Shown: piece by piece, positions 1-9,900 of the stretch
How positions within the stretch are numbered: the stretch's first letter is position 1
Layout of the letters: every line of letters starts with the position of its first letter
Assembly (NCBI GenBank): GCA_903870955.1
Contig: CAIQEX010000479.1
Location: 1 to 16,335 of the forward strand
From: an uncultured beta proteobacterium
GTDB taxonomy: Bacteria; Pseudomonadota; Gammaproteobacteria; Burkholderiales; Burkholderiaceae_C
Direction: 5' to 3'
DNA: 16,335 nt
Notes under the pieces: generated by a model
Database searches by the model: none
Seen by the model: the letters and a program-made list of their open reading frames with translations, nothing else
Told to the model about the DNA's origin: nothing
Program-made: the position numbers and the translations under genes

Positions 1-17
1 AGCACCGGGCGGCTCAT
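1..17 (-). CDS. Start of a downstream gene (first six residues, MSRPVL), truncated by window edge
   Basis: The sequence reads CCATGAGCC on the minus strand, so an ATG at 17-15 overlaps the adaptor's TGA at 16-14 in the four-base ATGA arrangement typical of coupled genes. A purine-rich GGAAG at 26-30 lies eight bases upstream of this ATG. Only MSRPVL can be read. From memory of comparable GAF-adaptor loci, the next gene is often a membrane protein of the M50/site-2-protease or HlyD type, but six residues cannot prove this. It is the best candidate for the missing inner-membrane part of the exporter. Confidence 0.6.
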
Positions 18-30
18 GGCAACAGCTTCC
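14..30 (-). promoter_or_regulatory. Ribosome binding site and ATGA overlap for the left-edge gene
   Basis: GGAAG at 26-30 precedes the ATG at 15-17 by eight bases. The ATG overlaps the adaptor's TGA at 14-16. This supports a continuing operon beyond the left edge. Confidence 0.55.
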
Positions 31-1864
31 ACCAGGCCAGGCGCATCCAGTCCAGCAAGGGGCGCGTCCAGATCCACAAGGGGCTGGCCTGCCCGGCGTC
101 GACCTTGCCAACGCCTTCCATGTTGGGGCTCAACCGGGGCGCGGACTGGCCCAACTCGGCCTCAACCCGGAAGTGGTTGCGGCCGTCCTCGGCCACCGCC
201 ACCGGTGTCAGCTTGCGCACCGTGAAGGCCAGCGCCTGCCCGGGCAGGCTGGCTAGCACCAGCTCCCCCTTGGCGCCCACCCGCACATGGTCAATATCGC
301 GTTCGTCCACCTTGAGTATTACGCGCCATGCATCGAGCGGCGCCAGTTCGAACAGCACCTTGCCCTGCTCCAGCGGCGAGCCCAGTTGTTGCGATAAATC
401 GCCCTTGACCACGGTGCCATCAAAAGGCGCCGTGATGGTGACGCGCTCCAGCTTGGACTGGGCCAGGTCGAGTTGGGCGCGGGCCTGATTGGCTTGCGCG
501 CCGGCCAGGCGCTGATCCACCGCATTGCCTGCGGCCATGGCCTCGCGCTCTTTGCGCAGCGCCACTTCCAGCTCGGAAGCCCAGCGCGATTGTTCCAGCT
601 TGAGGTCCCGGTCATCCAGCACGGCCAGCACCTGTCCAGCCTTGACAATGTCACCCGCACGCGCCGGTGCGGCGCGCAGATAGCCGGCAAAAGGAACCAC
701 CGCTGCGCGCTGCACGGAGCCCTCGACCAGCGCCTGCGAGGCAATGCGAAAGGGCACCGGCACCACGGCCAGCAACAGCAGCAGCACGCCGAGCACGGCA
801 GCACCCAGCTTCAGCGCCGGATAGCGTGGGCCAAACACCAGCGCCGCGGCATCGCGGCCCGCGCGCAGGACGCGCCGGGTGGCGCTTTCATGGGCTTGGC
901 GGTGCAGCACCAAACCGGGTGCCAGGCCCAACGCCAGGCGCTCGAGATAGGCCACTTCACCCGGCGTAAACGCGGTGCTGCGCTCCAGCAGCAGCGCCCC
1001 CACTGGCAGGCCTTCATGCAGCAAAGGCAAACTGATCAGTGCTTTGGCCCCGCATTCTTCCGCGTAGCGCTGGTGCGCCGCGCGCACTTTTTGAACGCTG
1101 GTGTTGTCTTGCTCTGCATTGCCCGGCAGCGGCCAGACCAGGCAACTGCTCTGGTCGATTGCCTCGTGCATGGCCTGGCTGGCAAGCAACAGCAAATGGG
1201 CTTTTTCCACGAACCAGGCGGCGTGGCTAAGCGCCTGGCGGTTGAGCGTCTGTCCTTCCAGCCAGGACAGGTGCACCTGCTGGCTGTTGAACTCGCGCCC
1301 CAGGCTGTTCACCAACGCCAGCGCCGCTTCACGCGGGCTGCGCTCTGCCAACACGCTGAGCAAGGTGTCCAGCAACATGCCACCCTGGTGCAGGCGCTGC
1401 TCCTGCAAAGCCAGCGCGCGCTGGTGCAGCAGGCCGACCAACCAGCCTGCACCCCAGCGGATGTGCTGCCTGGCCGCGTCCAGTTCAGCCTCTGTGGCGC
1501 GCGCAAACTGCAACACCACGGCACCTTGCACGCCATCGGCGGCCAGCAATGGGAAAGCCAGTTGCACGGCGCCCTGCGGGTCGTGCAGCACCGCGGCATT
1601 GCGGCTGCGCAAAGCGTCCGTCGCCACCTCACGCAAATGACTCAGGTCGCGTGCCAGGGGATGGGCGGCCACCGGCACAAAAGCACCGTCCGGCTGCAAC
1701 AACAGCAACAAACCCGAATCCGCTTGCAGCAGCCCGGTGCACAACAAGGCCAGCCAGGCGCGGCACATCTGGTCGGCAGTCTGCGCCTCGGCCAGTGCAG
1801 ACCAGAGTGAGGGGTGGCCGGATGGGGTGGGGCTCTGCGGCGGGTGGTCCGTCACATAGGCCAT
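14..1864 (-). CDS. Membrane-fusion (HlyD-type) periplasmic adaptor with N-terminal GAF-like sensor domains
   Basis: Predicted inner-membrane adaptor linking an inner-membrane component to the TolC channel. Of 616 residues, about 1-345 have no signal peptide and look cytoplasmic. They resemble two GAF domains, at about 20-150 and 165-320; the second ends with the typical SLPLLHEGLPVGALLLER strand pair. A single transmembrane helix spans about 351-371 (GAAVLGVLLLLLAVV). The periplasmic part has the first lipoyl half near 379-425, an Ala/Gln/Glu-rich hairpin at 425-475, the second lipoyl half at 477-511 (ITAPFDGTVVKGDLS) and a beta-barrel at about 512-588, then a Trp-rich tail. The ordinary HlyD family lacks the long N-terminal sensor, so this is roughly 200 residues longer than usual. 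ATG at 1864 lies 30 bases after the TolC stop in the same frame, and I see no good Shine-Dalgarno, so translation may depend on coupling. The TGA at 14-16 overlaps the next start. Confidence 0.9.
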   Translation of the reverse strand: MAYVTDHPPQSPTPSGHPSLWSALAEAQTADQMCRAWLALLCTGLLQADSGLLLLLQPDGAFVPVAAHPLARDLSHLREVATDALRSRNAAVLHDPQGAVQLAFPLLAADGVQGAVVLQFARATEAELDAARQHIRWGAGWLVGLLHQRALALQEQRLHQGGMLLDTLLSVLAERSPREAALALVNSLGREFNSQQVHLSWLEGQTLNRQALSHAAWFVEKAHLLLLASQAMHEAIDQSSCLVWPLPGNAEQDNTSVQKVRAAHQRYAEECGAKALISLPLLHEGLPVGALLLERSTAFTPGEVAYLERLALGLAPGLVLHRQAHESATRRVLRAGRDAAALVFGPRYPALKLGAAVLGVLLLLLAVVPVPFRIASQALVEGSVQRAAVVPFAGYLRAAPARAGDIVKAGQVLAVLDDRDLKLEQSRWASELEVALRKEREAMAAGNAVDQRLAGAQANQARAQLDLAQSKLERVTITAPFDGTVVKGDLSQQLGSPLEQGKVLFELAPLDAWRVILKVDERDIDHVRVGAKGELVLASLPGQALAFTVRKLTPVAVAEDGRNHFRVEAELGQSAPRLSPNMEGVGKVDAGQASPLWIWTRPLLDWMRLAWWKLLP

Positions 1865-1894
1865 GGGCAGAGGTTCGAAAGATGCATGTTGACG

Positions 1895-3268
1895 CTATTC
1901 TGCCAACAACGCATCCATGGCGCGCACATCGGTATCCTGCAATGCGCCAGCCGCCGCCTTGAGCTGCAAAGCCGAGACCAGCGTGCGGTAGCGCGCCGCC
2001 GCCAGATCTTTGCGCGTGGCATAGACCTGCTGCTCGGCATTCAACACATCGACCCGCGTGCGCACGCCCACCTGCAGGCCGCGCTGGGTACTTTTGAGTT
2101 GCGTCTCGCTGGACGTCAGCGCCTGGCGCAGGGCGCGCGTCAAGGCGCTGCCGGACTGGACCCCGAGCAAGGCCTGACGGGCATCGAGTTCTGCCTGGCG
2201 CTGGGCATTGCTGAGCTCCTGTTCGGCGCGCTGCTGGTCAGCCACCGCTTCCCGGGTGCGCGAAGTCAGGGCGCCACCCTGGTAGATCGGGACCGCGAGT
2301 TCCACGCCGATGCTGGACTGGCGCGTCTGGCTGCTACCAAACGGCGTGGCATTGACACCGGTATCGTTGCGCGCGGCCAGCACCAAATCGAGTGTCGGCA
2401 AATGCGCCGCATCCCGCTTGGCCACTTCACGTTCGGCCACGCGCAGCGCGCTATGGGCAATCGCCACCTGCAAGGCGGTTTGTGCGGCACGCTGCATCAG
2501 GGCACGCTGGTCTTCATCGCTGAGCAACTCGGTGTTGGCCTGCGCCGTCAGACGCGCCAAGGGTGGAAGCGGTTTTGCCAGTGACTTTTCCAGCACATTC
2601 TTCTTGCCCTCCAGGTCATTGCGCGAGGCAATTTCCTGGGCCACCGCCAAGTCGTGCCGGGATTGCGCTTCATTGAAATCCGTCACCGGCACGGTACCGA
2701 CTTCAAAACTGCGTTTGGCCTGGGCCAACTGTTGCACCAAGGCATCTTTTTGCGCCGTGGCAGCGGCCAAATCGTCCTGCGCCTGCAGCACATCAAAGTA
2801 GCCGCGCGCGACCCGCAACAGCAAGTCCTGCTCGGCCAGGGCCAATTGCTGATCGGCCAGTTGCACCTGAAACTCGGCCTGATCGCGGTTGGCAAAATTC
2901 ACCGGCCGGTAGAGCGGCTGATTCAGGCTCAGCAGGGTGCTGCTGGCTTCATAGTTCAACGTTCCGGAGTACGCGGTCGAGTTGTCCTCGTTGTTCTTCT
3001 GGTTGTAGGTCAGGTTGACGTTGGGTCGCAGGCCGGCCAGCGCCTGTGGCAACTTTTCGCGCGCTGATTTGGCCGTTGCGACGGCTGCCGCAAATTGGGC
3101 GTCGGTGGTGCGCGCCATATCCAGAATATCTCCCAGCCGCGCGGTTTGCGCCTGGGCCGCTAAGCCCAGACACAACAGGCCCGCCAAGCAGAGCTGCGTC
3201 GTGTTGCGTGCCGACCAGACGGCCGCGTAGGGTTTCATGGCGCAGCGCATCCGCTTGAATTCATTCAC
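1895..3268 (-). CDS. TolC-family outer-membrane efflux/secretion channel protein
   Basis: Predicted trimeric outer-membrane channel and periplasmic tunnel, forming the outer part of a type I-like export path. The 457 residues start with a signal peptide: a basic n-region, a hydrophobic core around 25-38 (LCLAGLLCLGLA) and an AQA cleavage site near residue 40. Two tandem OEP halves follow, at about 48-240 and 260-450. They contain long Ala/Gln/Leu-rich coiled-coil helices and the typical LNQPLYR and VPIYQGG strand-turn motifs, with GVRTRVDVLNAEQQVY in the second half, as in TolC relatives. Length is close to that of E. coli TolC. The GTG at 3268 is preferred because it overlaps the upstream stop (GTGA) and has GGGAG eight bases ahead. 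ATG at 3238 would also leave a complete signal peptide. Its position after the giant gene suggests a dedicated channel; it is not a housekeeping tolC by context. Confidence 0.93.
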   Translation of the reverse strand: MNEFKRMRCAMKPYAAVWSARNTTQLCLAGLLCLGLAAQAQTARLGDILDMARTTDAQFAAAVATAKSAREKLPQALAGLRPNVNLTYNQKNNEDNSTAYSGTLNYEASSTLLSLNQPLYRPVNFANRDQAEFQVQLADQQLALAEQDLLLRVARGYFDVLQAQDDLAAATAQKDALVQQLAQAKRSFEVGTVPVTDFNEAQSRHDLAVAQEIASRNDLEGKKNVLEKSLAKPLPPLARLTAQANTELLSDEDQRALMQRAAQTALQVAIAHSALRVAEREVAKRDAAHLPTLDLVLAARNDTGVNATPFGSSQTRQSSIGVELAVPIYQGGALTSRTREAVADQQRAEQELSNAQRQAELDARQALLGVQSGSALTRALRQALTSSETQLKSTQRGLQVGVRTRVDVLNAEQQVYATRKDLAAARYRTLVSALQLKAAAGALQDTDVRAMDALLAE

Positions 3269-3281
3269 AGTCGAATCTCCC
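3265..3281 (-). promoter_or_regulatory. Ribosome binding site and GTGA stop/start overlap for the TolC-type gene
   Basis: GGGAG at 3277-3281 precedes the GTG at 3266-3268 by eight bases. It lies inside the last codons of the giant gene (WEIRL-stop). The GTG shares two bases with the TGA stop at 3265-3267, forming GTGA. This decides the TolC start and implies translational coupling between substrate and channel. Confidence 0.65.
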
Positions 3282-3905
3282 AGTTGTTTGCTTGTGTGTT
3301 GTTGACGGTGCCCGCGTCGGCTGCAGGCAATACCGATTGAATTGCGAAATCAAGATCATCCGCTGCGGCCTCACGCAGGCGCACCGGCTCCCAGGCCTGG
3401 GCGAACAGGTTGCGCCGTCCGCCGCGCGCACGACCCAGCAGCGACTGCTGACCAATCGCCAGGCTGAGTGCGCCGCCAATGCCTCCGTTGAAGAGCAGGT
3501 CGCCTTCTGGTGTCGGCGCTACCGAGGCCCCTTGCCCGGCACCGTTCTCCATCGGATCGGTGCCCTGCGCCGTGGTCTTGTTGACGCGCGCCTGGCCCCG
3601 GAAATCGCCACCCGAAACGCCATCGCCATCGCCATCCAGACGGATGCCATCCGGCGTCACGAAGGCACCCGATTCGGCCTTGAGCACGACCCGGTATTCA
3701 CCCGGCTCCATGCTGCCATCGGCGGCCTCGAAGCGGAAGCCTTCACCATCCGGGTCGGGAACCAATTTGCCACGCACCGGTTCATCACCACGCAACACCA
3801 CCAGCCCATCGGGTTGCAATTTGCGCGCATCAATCGCCTGGTTGAAGCGCACGCGCAGACCGCGATCGGTGAGCACCACATTGCGCACCTGCAAGGCTGG
3901 CTTTT
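3265..3905 (-). other. C-terminal SbsA-like Ig domain, calcium loop and candidate export signal
   Basis: Residues about 4143-4248 read as an SbsA/Big-5-type Ig domain (LQVRNVVLTDRGLRVRFNQA, then PGEYRVVLKAESGAFVTPDG) ending in LDGDGDGVSGGDF, an acidic calcium-type loop at about 3601-3640. The last 100 residues are Gly/Ala-rich, then contain LREAAADDLDFAIQSVLP and end NNWEIRL. Because a TolC and a HlyD-type gene follow, this tail is the natural candidate for an uncleaved C-terminal secretion signal (inference). Confidence 0.55.
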
Positions 3906-6900
3906 GTTGCTCGGTGCGCGGTGCGGCCTGGGCCACGCGGATCTCGGTGGAGACGGGTGCGAGATTGCGTTCGGGCCGGTTTTGCGATTGCTCGACCATG
4001 TGAACCGACGCATTGCGGCGGCTATCGTCAAAGCGCGTGCTGTAGCGTGGCATGCCGTTGTCGCCAAAGCCGGCTGGCTGATGGAAATCGTTGTCATTGC
4101 CATGTCCACCGCGGCTTGCTTCGGTCTCACGCTCTTTCTCTTTTTCCTTCTCGTGTTCCTGCTCCTGCTCCTGCTGTGCATGCTCAGATTCATGCTCGTC
4201 GCCCGGTGGCGGAGTGACCACGCGCGACAGGATGGTGCGCACCAGCACGGGTGCCGTCCACACACCGTCTTCATCGACTGCTGTTACCTGAATGCGGGCA
4301 CCGGTTTGCGCCACGGAGAACACATGGGTAGCCTGGGTTGCGGTGCCAGCAAGCGTGCTTTGCGTGCCATCGCCCCAATCAATGCGCCACTGGCTGATGG
4401 TGTCGCGTCCGACGTCCGTGGCGGACAAGCTGAGTGCCAGTGTGTCACCCACGTAGACCTGCTGTACCGCATCTACCGTGAGCACCGGTGCCACGTTGCT
4501 TACGTTCACCACAAACTGCACACCCGCCGACGCGGCGCCCTGCCCATCCACGGCGTGTGCTGCAAACTGCGCTTGCGCCGGGCCGTCTGCGGCCAGCCAG
4601 GTGATGACGCCGGTGTTGGCGTCGATGCTGGCACCCACTGGCGCGGTGTCCAGTACATAGGTCAGCGTCGGGCTCTCCACATCGCTACCAGCCAAGGTCA
4701 GCCTGAAGGTGCTTCCCTCGGGCAGGCTTTGGTTGGCTACCGGAGCCAGCGTCGGGATATCGTTGACGGAGGTAATCGTCAGGCTCACGTTGGCCAGCCC
4801 CGACTGCAGCGCACCATCCGACACCCGGTAGCTGAAGCTGTCGCCACCGAAGTAGTTGGCATCCGGCGTGTAGCGCAGGCTGCCATCTGACAGGCTCAGC
4901 AGCGTGCCATGGGCCGGGTTGCTGACCAGCAGCACCGTCAGCGGATCGCCGTTCGGGTCGTGGTCGTTCAGTCGCACGTCAAACGTCACGGCCGTGTCTT
5001 CGGCCGTTTGCACGACGTCGTCCACCGCCACCGGTGTCAGACTGAGCCAATCAGGCAACACGTTGCGCAGGATCGCCGGCACCGACCAGATGCCATCTTC
5101 ATCGACGGCCTGCACCGCAATTGAGGTGCCCGGTTGCGCGGCGCTGTAGGTGTGGCTGGCTTGCGTGGCGTTGCCTGCCACGGTGGACTGGGTGCCGTCG
5201 CCCCAGTCAATGCGCCATTCCTGCAAAGTGTCCTGGCCGATGTCGGTGGCAGAAAGCTGCACCACGGCCGGAATGCCCGCGCGCACCTCGCTTGGCACCA
5301 CCACGGTCAGCACCGGTGCCACATTGGCAACCGTCACGGTGAATGAAGTAACGGCCGAAGAAGCCCCCTGGCTGTCCACTGCGTGGGCGCTGAACACGGC
5401 CTGCGCCGGACCGTCTGCGGCCAGCCAGGTGATGAGGCCGGTATTGGCGTCGATGCTGGCACCAGCCGGGGCGGTGTCCAGCACATAGGTCACGCTGGCA
5501 CTGTCGACATCGTTGCCCACCAGTTGCACGCTAAGGGTGCTGCCCTCATTCAGGGTTTGGTCGGGCACGACCGCCAGCGTGGGTGCCTGATTCACCAGCA
5601 CTGGCAACACATCGCGGACAAAGGCCGGCACCGACCAGGTGCCGTCCTCGTCGACGGCCTGCACCGCAATCGAGGTGCCCGGCTGCGCTGCACTGTAGGT
5701 ATGGCTGGCTTGCGTGGCATTGCCCGCCACGCTGGACTGGCTGCCGTCGCCCCAGTCAATGCGCCACTCCTGCAAGGTGTCCTGACCGACGTCGGTGGCA
5801 GAAAGCTGCACCACGGCCGGAACGCCAGCACGTATCGCGTTAGGCACCACCACCGCCAGCACCGGTGCTACGTTGGCGACCGATACGGTGAAGGAAACAG
5901 CCGCCGACGAAGCGCCCACGCTGTCCACCACATGCGCAGAAAACTGCCCCTGCGCCGGGCCGTCTGCGGCCAGCCAGGTGATGACACCGGTATTGGCATC
6001 GATGCTGGCGCCTGCCGGGGCGCTGTCCAGCACGTAGGTCAGGGCGTTGCCGTCGGCGTCGCTTCCGGCCAGCTGCAGCGTCCAAGTTGAACCCTCAGTA
6101 ACTGGATTCGGCACTGTGACAGGTGCAAGAACGGGTGCATGGTTAATTGCCGGCACGCTCGCGACGAACGACACGTCATCGACACTTACTTGGGAATCTT
6201 TCAAGCCGAAACCAAGCAAATCGAAGAATAGCGCCGCAGTACGGCCCGAGGCACCTGGGGCTAGCGGGACAAAGTACTGGATTGCGCCATTCGGCAGCAC
6301 CCCAGTAACCGTTCCAGAACCCATGTGTGCCTGGGCTCCAAGTTGAAGGTTGACTCCCGCGTCTGACTGCGTCAAGTCGGTAAGCGGCAACAGAGATTGC
6401 CCATTTGATCCATCCAGCAGCGATACCTCAAAGGCATCGGGTGGCTGACTCACGGTATTTGTGCCGACGGTCACAGACAAAGTAAAACTGAGGAAAGCCG
6501 CTCCGTTAGGCACCACCATCCATTGCGTTAGGCGCGACAGGGCGGTATCCCCTTCAGCTAGCAGACCCTTGCCTCCAGCCACGGTGGCGTTCCCATCGCG
6601 AGTCCAGGCGTTTGTCGAGTCGAAGGCGCTGTCGGTAACGCCAATGGCCACGCCAGAAGTCGGCATGGTCCAGTGCGGAATCGGGGTGGTGCTCGCACTC
6701 GCGTTTTGTGCGCTTGCGTTCTGTGTCGAGGTCGCGCTTGCGACGTCGTTGACCAACAGGCCGGTATCAAGCGAAGCACCGGTACCTTCCTGGCGTGGAG
6801 TCGTGCCTGGGTAGTGGTACAGGTCCAGCAACTGCAGTCCGCGCAGCCACTTGATCAGGTTGTCATCCGACAGGCTGATGTTGCCCGCTGCCACGCTACC

Positions 6901-9900
6901 GTCGGCCACCGCAAGGCTGGGTTCATCCAACGCCATAGAGAGGGTCACCACCTGCTGCGGACTGACCATTAGGTTCAGCTGGTTGCCCATGAAGTTCAGG
7001 TTGGAGGCCCCAGCGCTGTCCTGGAAAAAGCCTGATTGGTAGAACGCGGGCAGGCTGGAGGCTGGGCCATACTCGTCGAACAGGCCCAACTGATGGCCGA
7101 ACTCATGAGCGATCGTTTTGCCTATGCGCGATCCGAATCCGAACAAATCGACCACTGAAGGCTCGGTGCCCGCGGATCGCAGCAAGTTGTCCAACAGAAT
7201 GTTGATAGAACTGGACGGATCGACATTTAACGCGTTGACCAAACGGTACTTCTTGCCAGCAGTGGTTTCATCGACGCGCAGTTTCCATTCGGTGTCTATC
7301 AGGTTGGGCGCAGGCAGTGCGGCACCGGGCTGGATGACACCATTGCTGCCCAAAAAGAACAGAGAAAGGAAATCTTGCGTAGACGATCCCAACAAGCTGC
7401 CACTGCCGCTGAAATCACCGCTACTGCGGGAAGCTGCGTCACCGGTGGTTCGCACTGCCACGTCCCCAGTCAGACCGCTATCAATTAACTCGAGTGCTGG
7501 CACCAAGCTTCCGGGCGCGTCCTTCATGAAGAGGCGGTAGACCTGCTCGATCGAGTCTTTTATGCCCTCAATGATGGTGTCAATGCGAGCATTCAGAACA
7601 TTGCGATCAATGACGACTTCCGGGAATGAGCTGTCCGTCATGAAATCCAGAAACTTGGCGTATTCCGGAATCGTGTTGAGCTGCGAGGTCGTCCCTGGGA
7701 CAACAGAATAAAACTGGTCCAACGGGATCGAGTCCATCGCACCTGATTTACGTGCAGACCACAACTCGTCATAGAGATGCAACAACTTTTCGCGTATTTG
7801 CTGGAACGGAACATTCAATTGTTGAATCGCACGCACTTGACCACGCATCAACGTCGTAGCCCAGACGTCGGCACCCTTGCGGATCTCAAAGGAGTCCAGC
7901 CACTTGGTGGCGATGTCGGATTCGGCGGCGGTGAAGGTCAGCGTGCTGACTCCATCTTTGGTCTGCCAAGGCAGACCACTTACGCCGTATATCGATAGCG
8001 GCGTGTCATTCTTGATGTGAACCGTTCGCGTTCCACCAACCCGAGTGTCCGCGAGGTTCATCGTGCCGTCGTAGGCGTTGAGGTCAGACATCTCGGCCAG
8101 GTGGTAGGCCGTTAGCGTGGTGCGAGCGGCCACATGGCCACCGGACAGGGTGTCGATGGACAATAGCGCCTGCATCAACCAGGCGTCGTTGTTTTCGAAC
8201 TTGGGCATGGCCGCATCGCTAACATGCGACCGAAGGTAGAGCGTCTTCGAGGCACCAGACCCCAGCGTAAACGATGTCAGAACATGCTCCGCGCCATCAT
8301 TGACGACGGTTGAAGACAGACCGTCTTCAAGTTCCACGAAGTAGTTGGCCCCAACGGTAATGCGCATCACCCTGTTTGTGCTGCTGGTGTTGCTGACTGT
8401 GAATGCAATGCGGTTGCTGCCATCGACCGACTCAAAATTGCCAACCACTTCTGGTGCCTGGGGACCTAAGGGATGCAGCGCGTTGCTCAGGTAAATGATC
8501 TGATCACTGGCGTCGCCATAACTATCGGTGACCACAACGCCAGAGTCCATCCGGATATTGTCGAGAAGAATGGAGTCGAGCGGGAACGCCGCCACCCACT
8601 TGAAGGACAAGGTCACTTCCCGACCACGCAACTCGGGCGGAATGCTAAGGCGCATGGTCTGCATCGTCGGCTTTTCCACGGACGTCAGATCGACACCTGC
8701 TTGTCCCAGCATAGTCAAAGTCCCTATCTGCGCCTCTCCCCCCACACCAGCTATGTCAGTGGCGTAGACCTCCAGTATCGAACCCGCGTTGACGTCCTTG
8801 CTTGCTGCAAAATCAAAGGCCAGTCGGGTGGCATCTGGTGCGATGTACATCCGGTTATGGGTCAGCGTGTCGTTTGCGATGCTGAGTTGGAAAGAATAAT
8901 CAAGCAACTTCTCCTGCAGGTAGGTCTCCAACGCAGGAATCGCGTCCTCGATCGCGCCGACGATCGCACTGCCAGCGGCACTGGTCAGTCCCTGCAAAGA
9001 GGCCTTCTTTTTGAGCGTCGCGAAAAAGTCGCCTATCAGTTCGCTTGACACTTCTGCAAGCACGTCGCCCTTGACTGCCAGCCAGGCTGCATTAATCGTG
9101 TCACGCACACTGGTGAAGGCAGCTACGGGATCGTTCCAGATCGCGCTCTTAACAGTTTCCACCTGTTTGGATACCTGTTTGCCCAGCAGCGTACCGAAGA
9201 ATTTATAAAGAGGCAGACCCTGGCCGGTAGCTTGCTGTCCGGCAAGACCTATGAGTTTGGTGACCAAGGCTTGTACTTCAACCGCGCTGTGCAGACCCGA
9301 GTTGATCATGTCGGTTGCTGCCGCGATGATGTCGTGCTGGACGGTGTCGATCCAGTCGGCGCGCAGGTGGGGCGACAGTGCCAGTCCCTGCACCCTGCCA
9401 CCGCTTCCGCCCTGTAGCGACCAGCCTGGAATTTCCAGCCAGGTATTTGCGCCGGCGATCAAAGGGAAGCGCCCAAAGAACGGCCGGATGCTAGCCTGAA
9501 AGTCACCGTTGAACACGGATGGAATTGGTGCATCGGTGGCGCCGTACTTGGTGTTGTCGGTGGTCAAGTCGGTGGGACTAGCGGGGTTCTGAGGTCGCAG
9601 CGCGACACCACCTCCAAGCACAGAATAAAAAGCACCTGCGCCAATGCCTTCCCAGGACCTGGTGTCAGTGCGGGCGAAGGTCTCGGTTTTGGGTACCAGG
9701 TAGGCGGAGTTTTGCACTTCCTGAGCGCGGTACCAGGGGAAACCGTTGCCAAGAAAACCTGTGCGCAAAATCCGCTCATTGGTCGCAGTTGGCACATACA
9801 GCCTGTCTGCAACCTGTCTCCAGATGCGATCGTTTGGCGTCGTTGCCATATCTGCATTACCCGGGAACAACTGCATCGCTATATCGGCCGTACCGGCATA

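Noticed and set aside
473..1810. Long plus-strand open frame opposite the adaptor gene (445 codons)
   Set aside because: The translation is rich in Gln, His and Arg with no recognisable domain. It is the mirror of a GC-rich coding frame, while the minus strand encodes a clear GAF/HlyD protein.
4105..4190. Plus-strand Leu/Phe-rich segment as a membrane helix of a separate protein
   Set aside because: It is the antisense of the Glu/Lys/Gln-rich linker; hydrophobicity arises because GAG/AAG codons read as CTC/CTT on the other strand.
3292..4890. Long plus-strand open frame opposite the C-terminal part of the giant gene (532 codons)
   Set aside because: The product has no fold-like pattern except a Leu/Phe run that is the antisense of the Glu/Lys linker. 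The minus strand carries Ig and PKD domains in this interval.
4212..6144. CRISPR or DNA-level regulatory repeat array
   Set aside because: The repeats are in frame, about 183 codons long, and diverge mostly at synonymous positions, so they are protein domain duplications.
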